Source of the DNA: Patagioenas fasciata
Lineage: Eukaryota > Chordata > Aves > Columbiformes > Columbidae
Direction of reading: 5' to 3'
DNA length: 64,000 nt
Assembly: GCF_037038585.1 (NCBI RefSeq)
Contig: NC_092526.1
Coordinates: 39,753,501 to 39,817,500 of the forward strand
This document shows, in pieces, positions 24,168 to 37,400 of the stretch (positions are counted from its first letter, which is position 1; each line of letters begins with the position of its first letter). Under the pieces are notes generated by a model that ran no database searches, was not told the origin of the DNA, and saw only the letters and a list, made by a program, of their open reading frames with translations. Position numbers and translations under genes: made by a program.

Positions 24168-27100
24168 TCATAACAGTAATAATTTAAAAAAGGCATTTCT
24201 GACTGGCTCAGTAACATAGCACAAGGTGTAGCCAGTTTTCCACAGCCAAAAAGGGGTGTGTGGACATGCCAGAGTCCATAGGGTGGTATGGAGCAGCCAG
24301 GAAACCAGAGCACGTGCCGCCTGACCCATTGCAAACACAGAGCTGAAAAAGGACAAGGAAGCCACTTAGGCTCTTACTTCCACAGGAAGAAACCTTTCTG
24401 GATCAAAACTCCAAATATGAAGGATTTTTTTTGTTTTACAGAAGACACCAGGCTACAGCTAACGCACAGCAGCTTATTAGAAAACAAGATTAGAGCTCTG
24501 TTATCTAAAAAGATATAATCTTTCAACAGAAAAATCTGTGGAATAGGAAACTGAACAACCCACTCAGGTTTCATGGACCCTTCATAGGTGACAGCTAAAT
24601 GGTACCTAATACAAAGCAAATTACTGGAAAAACCTGATATTCTTTTCCTACCACACAGAAGACTGAGCAGACTTTCTATTAAACACATTTTATAGCAAAA
24701 TTCACCACTAATCATTTCACAAATACAGACAGAAGCAAAGAATGTTTTGTTTCAGTTCTCAAACTTGACACAGTCTTCTTGAACTGCCTTCAGGACATGC
24801 CACCTCTCTGAGGAGCAGCATTGCAGCCTCAGCACCATATGAATGGCAAAGAGTTTGCAAGCTGAAGATGTTTGCAGTACTTTGAGAAGCCACCATAACC
24901 TTGCCTAAACAAACATAACCCGTTAACACCCTCACTATCTGCTTGGGGAGAAGGGATGTCCTTCTGGCAGTCACTGTTGATAAACAGAAAATCTGTTTAT
25001 CTGATAATAGCTCTCCAGTCATCTCTGACAATAATTATCCCAAGCCAGTGTCCAGGTTTCAGCGCATAACTGGGGACTCCAGTTCATATCCTCAGACTGA
25101 TTAACTGGCATGAATCCCACCAGCCCCACTGCCCAGGTTCCCTCAGTGAAGCTGTGAATAGTTCAGCATCCCAGTCAATAACTCACCTTAAACTATACCA
25201 GCATCTTACTCAGAAATCAAGCATGAAACACTAAAAAGCTCTGAGGTCTACAATTTAAATGGCCACCTTATTTAAACTGTCATGGGCTTTGAACTCTCAA
25301 TGACTGCATAATGTGCATGATCTGAAAAATAACACTAATGCAAACCTAATGTTGCCCTTGCACAGCTCCTTGAGGAATTCAATGTGAAATAGTCCAAGAA
25401 TAAAGAAAGAGCTACATTTTAATTTCATTAAAAATTAAGCATCATAACAGAACCAACAGCAAAACAGCATTAACTGAAGGTGGCATTTCTGAGCATAGGG
25501 TGAATAGTTTTCACTGAAGGAGGTATGTTTGAATGTTTGTATGTATACCTATACACTTTATATTTACATATACACATTAAAACAAAAGTTCAGCTTGGCT
25601 TGCACCACATATTTCATTTTATTTACAAATTTCAAAGAACACAACCTTACAAAAATATGGGAAAGCTGTATCAGGGTTTGTTTTTAATTTGCATCAAATA
25701 AGCATATATTTAATACTAGTATTCATTAAAACATATACTATATCTGCTGCTGTGACAGCATGCTTAGGAAAGGGTTAAGACTGGCATCAGCCAAGGAATA
25801 CAACAAAGACCTTATTAAAAACTGAGAATAGACCTTATCTGCCTGGTTAAATAGCAGCTAAAAATTACAAAAAAGAGAATCCTGTAGTAAGAAAACTCAG
25901 GAAGAAAGCGAAAGAAAAAATATTGCAGACATTAAGTTTTCAAGAAATATCACCAGAGTCCCTGGAACACTTGTCCTGGACTTGGAAAATTCCCATCTCA
26001 ACTCCACAACAGCTTTTATTAATTAACTTTGAAGGTACTGATTCACTAATATATTCTAAAGAACTGAGGGTTGTATTTTAGAAGTAATTTCAAAGCAGTT
26101 ATGAGAATTTTAAAACTACAGTGGCTGCCACTGAAAAGAAAAGAACTTTGTAAACTCACCATATCCTATCCAACAAAGAACTGTTGTCCGTTTCAATGTG
26201 GCCAAACTTGCAGTGGTTCAGCCACTGCTGTATGGGAGCTGCTTAAATAAAAGTAACAGAAAAGGTTTAATGTGACCACTTTATAACACAACATTGAAGT
26301 GGTTAGACAGAAGGAAATTCAATATTTACTTCTAATACATTATCTTTTGGTTTTGTGCAAGTTGCATATAAGTTCAGCACAAGCAGAGTTAGACTCAGCT
26401 CGCTGGAACACAGAGCACAGAACCATTAAGCTGAGCTAGGAAAGCTCTTATTTCAAGCTGAATGCTTAATACTTTGGACCCCTCTGAAAATTCTCGTGGC
26501 AGTTTAAAATGATTCACTTGGAGACACAAAACGCCTAGATTTTTGGGGAAACTGGTAGGATTTGCTCCACTGTGCTCGGTGTAAGCAGAAGAGAGGCTTT
26601 CTCTGAAAGCAGAAGTCTCTGCTTTTCGCATGCTGCAGCCTTCCCCATGTTGCCACCAGGTGGCAAGATGACAGCAAAAGGGACAAGGCAATGTCCCTGG
26701 ATTCACAAATCGGCACCCAGCTGTCACCCTCTAACGCAGCCAGGAAAAAGCAATAGCTCCTGAAACGCTGAAACTCCACAGTAACGACACACTGCAATTT
26801 TCTGGATTTGCAAAATGTCGTGTAGCTGAAAGTAATTAGGGTTCCACATTGCTCTAGAAACCCATTTATAAAGTGACTGACAAACCAGGCAATTGTTTTG
26901 TATCGCAGCCTGTGTTGCAATTGAAGTTTCATGCTACTCTGCCTTCCTGCATGCCCTGGGAAGTACTCAGTGCTAATTAATTCCAGAAAAAAAACCACAA
27001 CAAATGAGTAAAATGAAAAGGAACAAACCCTGATTTTCATGATCTCAGACCCAAACTCTGAGCCAACGCTCATTTGCACAGAGATAATCAAGGAGGCACT

Positions 27101-29758
27101 GAAGCTGATTCAGTTACACAAGTGAAACGCAAGGAAAGGTAAATGGAAAGAGAAGGGACAAAACAAAAGTCAAAGTTCAACATCAAGAAAAAAATGATCA
27201 GTGAGTCTTTGCTGAGCTTCTCTAATTCTAAATGCTTACTCTTAAATGTAAAACCTGATATGAAACCCACATCCATGGGGTGAGATGGGCTCTAGTTTTA
27301 AGTGAGACACAAGAAAGGATTCATTGTAATTGTAGAGGAGACTGTCTTTTTTAAAAGAAAAAAACCCCAACTACTGAAAATTTTAAAAATATTTTCCATT
27401 AAGAATAACTGGGGGGCATTAAATTCTGTACTACAAAGTGTCTGGGCAAGAGGGCCATCTCCCCACCTATTCCCCCACTTCCCAGAACCACACAATGTGT
27501 GGTACCAAACAACCAACTCCAAGACCTTTCTGCTATCAGCATTGTTCTGCAAGGTATAACTAATTTAAATCACAGTATATTGGACTCGGCTAGGGAATAG
27601 GAGGGTCAAAGCTGGGCTCTGCTTCTCTTATGAAGAGGTTAAAAAAGCTCAAGTGTTCAGGAGATCCCAGGAAAAGAACTATGCTCCTGGTCAGGGTAGT
27701 TTTTCAAGACTGGGTTAATAGCAAATACAGATACCCATGCTGCAAGTATTAAACTGAAACATTACGGAAACTAATATGACCTGCAAACAGGTTAATTTTT
27801 ACGCACAAAATAGAGCTTCAGAAAACCCAGCACTATCTGAAAGGACCAGCACTTGAACAAAATGTATTATTAGAAATTCAGGAGTCATACATCGCGAATT
27901 TAATATACAGAAAAAGCTCCTCTCGTCTTCCCCAGCTCCTACCTTCATCTAATTTCTTCTGAGAACTCGACTATCCTGTACCTTACTTCTAGAATAAGGA
28001 GGTCTGACAAAATACATCCAGTCCTTGAAGTTCTAGTGATAAAACTCCAGAGATCAGCTGAGCGCTAAGAGCTCTGACAACACTTGGTCTCCCCATGAGC
28101 TGTTCATACAGATTACACTGCTTTTCACTCACTTCACGCAAATCTGTCCAAAAGCGCAGATCAGCCTTTGTTCATCTGTGGTAGTTTGTCTGGCAGGTGA
28201 AAACTATTAAACATATGGAGACAAAACCCCCAAAAGTACATGGAGCTGCACTACATCATTAAAAGGCAGTGAAATGGCGCTTTTTTAGAAAAACACTAAG
28301 AGGTTTATTTGTCCTGAGAAGATTTTACTTCTTTCCACAAATTTGGAACCCCTTCACTTGAGATTCCAAAACCTAGATCCACTGTACAGCCATATCCTCA
28401 AACATTTCTGATGCTTTTCCTTGGCTTAATTTTGGAGTAACCGTATCATGCTATCTGAAGTGTCCCAGACAATAATGTTAGGAAATCAAGCTCCTTAATT
28501 CATTCTAGTTAAGCACTCAAGATTGCTCCCAGGCTTCAGAAGTCTCAGTCTACAAATTTATCACAAGAAACCCTCATTTTTTGTAGCTTCTTGCACAGCT
28601 GCTAACTGAGTTCCCAGCAGAAAATATCTGAGTAGCAACTACACTTAAACAGAAATGACTTCAGCAAAAATACTTGTATCAGATCTGACAAAGCAGCAAC
28701 AAACTGGAAGCCAAAACATCTCTTATTTTGGCCTAATTATTCTAAGTAACAGGATAGGAAGAAAAAGGAGGTGCAGAAAAAGTGCTAAAGCAGGTAAGAT
28801 ATTGGTGTGAAATGGATGAGGTTCATCATCACCACTCTGGAGCAGCACATGTTGGATCAATGGATTCCGATGGTTCTGCTGCAGGATGCACTAACTTTGG
28901 ATGTTCATATTTCAACAGAAAATGCCATTTGCATCATTGTATCTTTGCTAACACTACATACAGTTTGTCTGATTCACTGTAATCCCTCTCTAGTTTGGAA
29001 GACTACTAAACACAGGATTATTTACAACACATTTTTTGTTCATCAGTACCTTGTGTAACATTCCTTGCAATAGCTAAATGACAGCAACACAGCACAGATT
29101 CTACCAAACCACGTTCTTACATGTAATTCTAGGCAAATAAGATTTTTGAAAGGACTTCAGGGCACACAGGGTTTATGTCTACAGATGTTCATACAGTATT
29201 CGAATTTTTTTAGACAGCAACTTGAAGGTGCTGTGCAGCACAGAAACCAGCATTACTACCTGAACTGTAAATAAGGATCAAAAACATCTCCCAAAAGCAT
29301 TAATTTAGTGCACTGGCTGACCACCTTACATCCCACAAAGTCAATAATCAAATGAGCATATGTGAAGTAGGTGTAACATGTGAACTCTTGCTTTAGTTAG
29401 CCAGAGGAAGTTATACATTTCTTACAAATCTGTTATATGAACACTTCCTGGCCACTGACCCCAATTCCAAGATGTGAAACCACAATTATTGTTAGTCAAG
29501 GCATTCTATTCACAGCAGGAAAAATACTTTTCCATTTTGTTAATTTATGGTAATGCCCATTTCTTTCTCAAGTATCAATATGAAATGTCCAAGCATTCTT
29601 TCATATTTAACTTGTGTTACTATATATGTCCTTCACTCCTTTTCCTCTCATCTAAAAAAAACAAACCAAAAAAATCCTAAAGAGGTAAGTTACTTACAAG
29701 CAGGTTCATTGTAGGAAAAATATATATACAATATTTCGGCTCTGTTGACTGCACCATT
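24168..29758 (-). other. Candidate spliced minus-strand transcript, three segments
   Basis: Three minus-strand segments have good splice signals and matching phases. The first, 29698-29758 (61 nt), has acceptor CCAGTCTACAG and donor GCTT|GTAAGT. The second, 26160-26238 (79 nt), has acceptor TTTAAGCAG and donor ATATG|GTGAGT. The third starts at 24342 after a very strong acceptor (CTTGTCCTTTTTCAG) and runs to a stop at 24168-24170. Joined in that order, one frame stays open throughout: NGAVNRAEILYIYFSYNEPA, then PIQQWLNHCKFGHIETDNSS, then a hydrophobic tail with RALVSWLLHTTLW. I do not recognise the protein. The link to a 5' exon is unsolved: the segment at 38678-38719 has the wrong phase. It could be an unannotated gene, a noncoding RNA, or chance. 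Confidence 0.25.
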
Positions 29759-30732
29759 CTGTAGACTGGTCTGGAAAAGATGTAAAAAGAAAGACTGGGA
29801 GACAGGAAATGTAAATGCTCTTGACTACTGACATTCTTTGCTAATATATCTTGAGCAGGTCAGGTAACATCACTGCTAATATTTCTAAAGTTATATATTA
29901 ATTTTATCCATCTCTGAATAATATTTTCATCTCATGCCTTCAAAACCATTCCAAAGAAGACTATGCTCTCTTTTTCTTACTGAAGACAAAAGATTACAAG
30001 ATAGGGACAGATAAATCCAATATTCTACAGCAATATGTGACACCATTCCCTAATTAAACCATTGGAACTAAGCAGAGTCATGAACATGGAGTGAATCCAG
30101 ATTCACACTGCTCATTTGTGCTTCCCCAAACAGTCTCTTAGGATTAATTCATGTGCTTCAACAATTCAATACAAAGTTCTTCCATGCTGAGATTTAAAAT
30201 ATGTTTAAGACACATGATTATACATAGATACATTTTTTTAATATGGAAATTGCTTCCCCTTTTCCAAAATTACCCAGTGTATTTCAGTAACACACATGAT
30301 GCGCAATGCTTACAGTGCTCTGGAGTGATTCCAGCACCTTCCCATGGTCACAGGCCAACTCTTCACAGCACACCTCTGCTGCCCAAGGACAGACGGACAA
30401 GAAACATCCTCCAGAATACAGGATTACTTATATCCAGTCTTCATGTAAAGACAGTGTGCTGTCATCTTATCTTTAAAGATTTCCACAACCCAATTCATTC
30501 AGTTTTCCCATTGTGAGGAATGGTGACCTCTAGCCCCCGTGCGCTGCTGCCTCAGGTAGCACCTGTTGTTCATCTGTGTGTGCTCACACAGGAGCTGCCT
30601 CCAATACCTGTAAGCATTAGAAAAACAGATTTGTCAGAACAAAAACCTCACTTTTCCTTCTATGTATTATTTCATATTTATTAACAAAATAAGATTGGCT
30701 TCCAGCTTTTCCAAACCTATCTGCTAATGACA

Positions 30733-31150
30733 TGCGGAAACAACTTTACAACCTATGAAGTCATACCACTTTACAACTCGCAAGGCTGTAAAGCAGGTAT
30801 GTTTATTCGACATTGGGCACAAAGGGGATCAAGCCACCATTCATGTGCAACTTCTAACAATTAGAGGTGTGTTCAAATACAGTAAGGGGTTACATATTCA
30901 TAATGGCCCCAGGAACACCTACATATATTCATGACCTTTCCCCGCTTCTTATTAAAATGAGTCCCAGGTAATAATTTCCATAGCCCTCTCCTTGACCCCT
31001 CCCTGTTGCACCTGCGTGGTGCCACCTGGTGGTCTTGAGGAGGGATCTTTGGATGAAGGCTCCTTCAGCTTCATCACAGTGAACTGTTTACCTTTGGCTC
31101 ATTATGCTGAATTGGCTGGAACCCAAACTGCCAAGTCAGTTGAAACTACA
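30733..31150 (-). mobile_element. LTR of an endogenous retrovirus (fossil), minus orientation
   Basis: Read on the minus strand, the LTR starts TGTAGTTTCAACTGAC directly after a polypurine tract (AAAAGGGGGG) with a short spacer, which marks it as a 3' LTR. Near its end is an AATAAACATACCTGCTTT block, a poly(A)/R-region motif common in avian ERV LTRs. The far edge (near 30733, ending ...TTTCCGCA) is approximate. Total length is about 420 bp. Confidence 0.65.
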
Positions 31151-31420
31151 TTGGTGCCCCCCTTTTGCTGAAAATCTTCATTATCTCATCTCCCCAAGGA
31201 TACAGCTGGATGCTGTAAGACTTATCTTTGCATTCAATGAGGCCCTGTTTTTCTTACTATAATTGGTCACATACATCTCTAAACTAGACACCCTTAAGGT
31301 GTTAGTTAGTTAGTTCCCTCTATCACCAGTACCCAGCTGAACCAGGTAGGAGTTCTGGACTGACACTGCCTCCCCTTGTCCCATTAGTGTTTAAGTTCAG
31401 TTTATCTTCATTTCTCAAAG
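31151..31420 (-). mobile_element. Short internal remnant of the same ERV (fossil)
   Basis: The sequence next to the LTR carries the polypurine tract and then AT-rich non-coding 3' internal sequence, including a short TTAG repeat at about 31301-31316. No gag, pol or env domain is recognised, and no 5' LTR is seen nearby, so this is the broken 3' end of a provirus. The outer edge is a guess. Confidence 0.4.
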
Positions 31421-34400
31421 TTCATTGTCTCCAACTGACTTCATCACAAATATCCAATATGTACACACTGAGTTTCCTTTAATTTGGTCTGATATCGCTT
31501 CTGTTCCTTTATTTCAGTGTGCTAAAAATAAAGGTCTTCTGCACAGACAGAGAAAGGCATTTATTGAAAACAGACAAGATGTATTTAATTAATCTGCTTT
31601 TGTCCACCTACATTAGCTTCATTATCCATACTATAAAGTAACACCTAAGTAATAACTCATTTTCCAAAGACAGGCCTCTTGGTCTTCCTGTTGAGTGCTC
31701 TGCATCAAACAGCTCAAAAGAAATGAGCTGACTTCATAAATACTGAACTTCTTTCCACTACTTAAAAATAAGAGTACAAGATGTATCAGCCCAAATTGCT
31801 TTCAGAGGGCAGTAATAATTGGTATATACTTTTCTATGGTCAAGATGAACAATTAACATATCACTGTGATTTAAAACAAATCTTGAACATGGATTCCCAA
31901 ACTTTAAAATATAATTATCAGCGCTTATCTCTCCAAGCCACCAATGTGTGTTGCTCAAGAAAGATCTTGATATTCAGTCTGCTGGACTCAACATCACACT
32001 GCAGAAAAAAACAACCGACTATTTCTATGGCTGTGGCAAAACAACTCATTTAACAAAACCTTCCCAGCTGCAAACAAAATGAAAACATCTTGCTGGTAAC
32101 ACTCCTTTTAGCCAACACTAACAAGAGTCTCTAGATTATAATCAAGCTTCTAAATGAGAGAATAAATGCTATATGAAAAGCGGGACAAGTCAATCAAATC
32201 TAAATTTTCTGCCGTTCACTGCCAGCTAGATCAGATTCTTATTCGGTTAAATATATTACAAAATAATTAAAAACAATTGCAACTGTTTACAATACCAACC
32301 CAAACCAAAATGCTAGAAGACCAGATTTTAAAATGAGAAAAAAGTATAAATGGCTTTACATAGAGCCAAAAATAATATGCTGAAATTTTACTTTGTTCAG
32401 TGGTACAATTTGCAAATACTTGGAATCTCAGGTAACACCGTTCCTGGTTTACTTGCCACAACTCAATTAATGAAGGCCCAGGTCTCTCCATGGCACCCAA
32501 CCCTTCTCAGGTGTAGCTGATATTCTTTTATCTGAGCAGGGATTTGACTGGAGTCCTTGCTGGATGTCCTCTGAGCACTCCCTGGCACTTAGCTCATAAT
32601 AGCCCTGTTTCCACCCTTGTTTCCACAAATGAGATCAGACCAAGCTCCACAACAACTAATAGAATTTTCTTATCTTCTTTAACATACATGGAATTTTTGT
32701 TGATAGTTCTTTGCAAAGTATGAATGTCTTTACATGAGTTTACTCACACTGAAGTCCAGCACCTCCCCTACCTTACAAAATGGAAGGAGGAATAATTGTG
32801 ACATGATTTTAGCAATCCACCAGAGAATGATGAACCACAATAGCATCTTTCAACTGTTGATCAGCAACCCAAAGCCTGAATGACTTATGCAGGATTTTCA
32901 AGTTTTAAAGCTTATCACTAGAATGCATTCAACACAAAGTCTCTCCTAGTATTTTTACTTATGGATAAAGGAATCATACAAAGCTCCAAGTTTCCCTGGC
33001 AATTCTGCCATTTAAAAACAACAAGCAAAAAATGGGACAAAACCCCCAGCAATGCAAACCATCCAGCTGGTGATTCTGAGTTGGACCTACAGCTAGCTGC
33101 TAGTGATGGAAACTCCTTATGGCAGATTGTTTAAGCACAGAAGAAAGCACAAATGCACATAATTAAGATCGGATGTTTGCTTTTTCCTCCGAACACAAAT
33201 GCAGTATTTGTGTTTCAGCACTGGCAATAACAACTGTGAACTACGCTATTAATGTCTGATTTAAAAATGCTTGTAGCAGGATCCTGTCTGGAGGAACAAA
33301 AATAAAAATGTATTCAGACAAAACAACAGTGAAAAGTGCATTAAGAAAATTAAAAGCAGTCATTGCAGAAGAAAATCATGTATTCTTCTCCCAGAAAGTT
33401 ATTCGTATATAACTTTTCTTAAAATGGATCCAAACACTGCCATTCTCAATAAAATCTAAGTTTCTGAGAGGATATATTTTTAAAGTATATGCAAATCCTT
33501 GTTTTATTTAAAGACAGAAAGTAGCTCGGTACCATTTTTGTTCATTTTACTAAACAGGCTGGGGAGTCTAGCTGCATTAATGGCTTCATTTATTAACTCG
33601 GGTTTAAGAATTTACTAAGACATCTTCAAAAATAGATCATAGAATTGGGGCTTCTCCATTTCCGTAAGGGCTGCAAGGGAAGTTGCTGGCAGTTCACACC
33701 AAACCAACACCAGGCATCCTTTTGCTGTACAGTCTCCTAAATGGCTCTCTGGCTCTAACCCAGTATCTGGAGGTACATCCTTTCACCCACCAGCAGTGGA
33801 GTTGAGCTGCCTATTACGAGTGGCTAAAGTAGAGTAACATGATTTTGTTTCCTTGCCTGCTCCTCCCTGAGACATTCTGTGGTATTTGCTAATGCTATAT
33901 AAAACCAGCCCTACCGAATGCCAATGGTTCTCAACATTGAGACAGCCTTTTGGGTCTATATAAATCTGAACAGAAGCATGTGCTTAAACACTTTGAATGA
34001 TTAATTATTTCAGTTCTTTGAGATACCTATTTTTACAGTATTTAGAGTACATGTGCTGAAGTCTCCCAAGCTATGCACTGACTGCAACAGGACGATTTGC
34101 ATTAAGAGGAATGAAGAACTGCCTTTAGAGGTTTGATACTGCAAATGCACAAATGTTGCCTTTCCATTGTCAAAATATTACTGAATAATCTCTATCCACT
34201 GGAAATCACACAGCTGACTCTGTCCCTTACTTCATATAACCTTATTCTACTCAAATAACACCTTTTTAGACCACCATCCCATAAACAAATGAACCAGAGT
34301 CCTGAGCTTTTGGAGTGCTTCACCTACACAAATTTTGTCTCTGATGAAGATCTGTTTCAAGTTGAGCACCTATTTTCTCCCTACTTGTGTGATGTACCAC

Positions 34401-37400
34401 ACAAGCAGTGTACCAACAGAATTCTGGAAAGAAAAACTAGAGCAGAGGACATGGTATACATTCCAGAAACCCGTGGTGCAAAGATACTGAGGCCAAATTC
34501 TGACCTAATTTTCGTGCATGCATAGTTAATAAAAGGCATGGCGGAAGTTAGTCTCATGTTGAATATATCACAGTACCCATCCACAAAGTCAGAATATTCT
34601 AAGAGAGAAGGGAAATTGAGATACAAGCATGCACAAGCCAAAGATTTCCTAATTTCACTGCCAGACAAACCTCCAACTCCAGAGGTAGTTGAGCTGAGCT
34701 TGGGTCCATTTGTTTTAAAGCAAGAAAATCCTCTCCTACTCCTCTCCCCGGGCCACTGTGCATTCTTCTATGTCCCAGGCAGGATTTCCCAATTTATATT
34801 GATTTATACCAGACAGCATACAGCTTCCTTATGTCACAAGTTTCTCATATACTTTGACAAAACACAAAGCACAGGAACTTTGTCATTTAACTACATATTC
34901 CGTGATCAGCAGAACTACTTAAACTTGTTTTATGGACTCGTGCCCTTTGTCTTCAACTTTTCTATGGAAGTAATTCCTGCCCTTCCCATCCACTGCACCC
35001 TCTGTGAACTGGACAAGGACAGAGACAGTATATGCTGACTCCGGTATGCAGAGCCAACACATACTGAATTTTCAGCCTATTGCTTTCAATCACACTGTAA
35101 AAAGGTGAAATTCTCCCCAATTTTCCTTCAATAGAGGCATTAGTTTGAGTCATCCTCACCTATTCACTCAGCAGTTTCCCCAGTACTCCCAGATGATTTG
35201 CTCTACAACTTCTACTTTTCATGTGAAGTGGGCAATAAGGTCATTGGGAAGGACTGACAGGTAGACAGACTGCATGATTAAACAAAACCAGTTTCCACAG
35301 GAAAAACAGCACAAGAGACAAAGATGTCTCTCTTTATAGTTCTTTATATGCCCTATTTTTTCAGCAATAAAAAAAAAAACAGAAATAAGATCACATATCC
35401 TGTTATTTTAGTGGCTTCTCCACACAGCTGACAGAAAAAGAGCAAGGATTTATTTTTCATGCTGAAAAGCTTTTATTCTCACTTTCATGCAACTCAGTAA
35501 ATTGCCAAGAGAGTAATTTATTCTCCCCTATGCTCTCCTGAATATCCATACACACACAAAAGATGGATGCTGGCAGGCAGAGCTGTCAGTAGGAATTTCA
35601 GCAGAAGTAAATTGTTTAGTACTTATAATGGAGCATAATAGCTGTAATTTCATTTGAACTGTTGCCACTAATAAGCTAATAAAACTACGAGTCACAACCT
35701 AGCCATTCATCACCGCGTAGCCGCTGGGAATTTCTCTGTGCGCAGTTCAGCACAGAGACAGGTAACTCGGTCCTTTAAAGTGTTCTGTACCTGGAAGAAC
35801 GAGGAGCCAGGCCTGGCAAATTCTGCCTGCACTGAAAGACACAGTTGCACATCAACTGCAAAGGAGTTCTCCATCAGTATTTAACAGGTGTTTGCACAGC
35901 TATTCCAATCCCCTGCCAAAATGCAAACTAGCAATTTGAATGCATATGCAGCTCAAAACCAAAATGTTTAAAAGGAAATTTCAACATGAAATACAATACA
36001 CAGGCATGCAAATATGTATATATGCACATAGCAAATTAGTTGGGGAGGAAGTATGTTTTTTCTGAAGTACCATGAAATATTACAGTTGCTACATATGGAC
36101 AGATAGAAATTCATATATATTAGATATTACTGTCACATCACCAGACAGTTGTTCTTCACCTAGAATTTTGGTGAAGCATCTATCAAAATGCTTTAATTTA
36201 AATGGTATGATTAAAACAAGCTACAGCATATTTTCTTGGTCTGAGAAAACACATGCAATCAGAATTACATTCTGTGCTGTTTGCATGTGTTCTGAATGAA
36301 AGAACATATGCAAATGTAGCTGATTCCAGAAAAAGTGCTTTGATTGTAGCACAGATGACTCTTGCAGTGGTACTCTTTCTACTTATAAGCTGTGGATACA
36401 GTCGCCTCTGAAACTAATTAACCACTCTGCAGGCAGCCACAGAGGTCTGTATGGGAGCTCAGAGTCACTGAAGTGGTGAATAAGCCATTAGCTCTCTCCA
36501 GAGGAATTAATTTTGATACGAGCAGCTTTCATCACTGCTAATCAACCACAATACACATGCGTTCTGCCAGATTCCCTGAGATATATGGGTAGACTTGTGC
36601 AGAGTCATGAAAAAAAAAAACACTTTGCACCCTACCTCTCTGTCCAACCTGTAGCAGGCAGTGAACTGCCCAGTGCAGGCACACAGGACATGGCATTTGG
36701 GAAGAAGATGAAAGCCTATATACCATTTTATATATTAGCTTTAATTGTCTGTTAACAGTTGCATCACTAACACACTATATAAGGATTTCTGAGCAGAAGT
36801 ACCTTTGGTTACCATAAACATCACTAGAACACAAATAAGGTCTGTAAAACCTTTTGGACAGGCTAATCTCTTACCTGGAGAAACCAGAGGAAGGCTACAA
36901 GAGGACAAGAGCACAGATTTTTATTTTTTTCAAGATACAGATAGTAATTATTCACATTTCTCAAAAATATCAACCAAAATGGAAGCTTTCATTCTCCTAG
37001 CCACTTCTCTCAGCTGGATCCTGACAACTTTATCAGATAACATTAATGCTAATAGAGCTCTGCTTGTGTGATTGCCTTAGCCATCAGGGTCCAAGTAACT
37101 ACATTTTCAGAGTACGGGCATTATATTGTTTCTATAATTTTCACAGAACCACAGAATGGCTTTTGTGGGCAATTTTTTTAATATCTACTTCATATGAGAA
37201 AAGCAGACCACTTGTTTTTTTTCTTAAACTTATACATTTAGCAGCTCCTACCTATTTCCTTAGCACAATACCTAATGGGCAACAGAAGTGACTAGGTTTC
37301 ATTAGCCCTTCCGATTAAAAGTTTTAGTGTCAGCACAGACCAAGCCACTCAAAATTGGCTTAAGAAACAAACTGAAATAAATAGTTGTATGGAAGGAGTT

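Larger units (their letters stand above)
22201..30732. other. Gene-poor stretch with splice-bounded open segments
   Basis: AT-rich sequence with no nameable gene. It contains the exon-like segments at 22375-22443, 24168-24342, 26160-26238 and 29698-29758, listed separately, and a 195-codon minus-strand frame at 26504-27091. An 80-nt segment at 30528-30607 on the minus strand has a good acceptor (ATGCTTACAG) but a weak donor (GTCACC). A (CA)n-like patch lies near 23130-23145. Confidence 0.45.

Noticed and set aside
24759-24880. Alternative terminal exon after 26160 (CTTCAG acceptor)
   Set aside because: It also keeps the frame, but its polypyrimidine tract is much weaker than that of the acceptor at 24342.
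28142-28198. Minus-strand segment with acceptor CACCTGCCAG and donor GTGAGTG
   Set aside because: It lies between the segments at 29.7 and 26.2 kb, but including it brings an early stop in the joined frame. The acceptor has little polypyrimidine tract.
30528-30607. 80-nt exon-like minus-strand segment near the LTR
   Set aside because: The acceptor is good but the donor is GTCACC, and its phase fits neither neighbouring candidate exon without a stop.
33640-33800. Possible old CR1 or other repeat (catagaattggggcttctcc)
   Set aside because: Only a few bases resemble the CR1 terminus; the rest cannot be aligned by eye.
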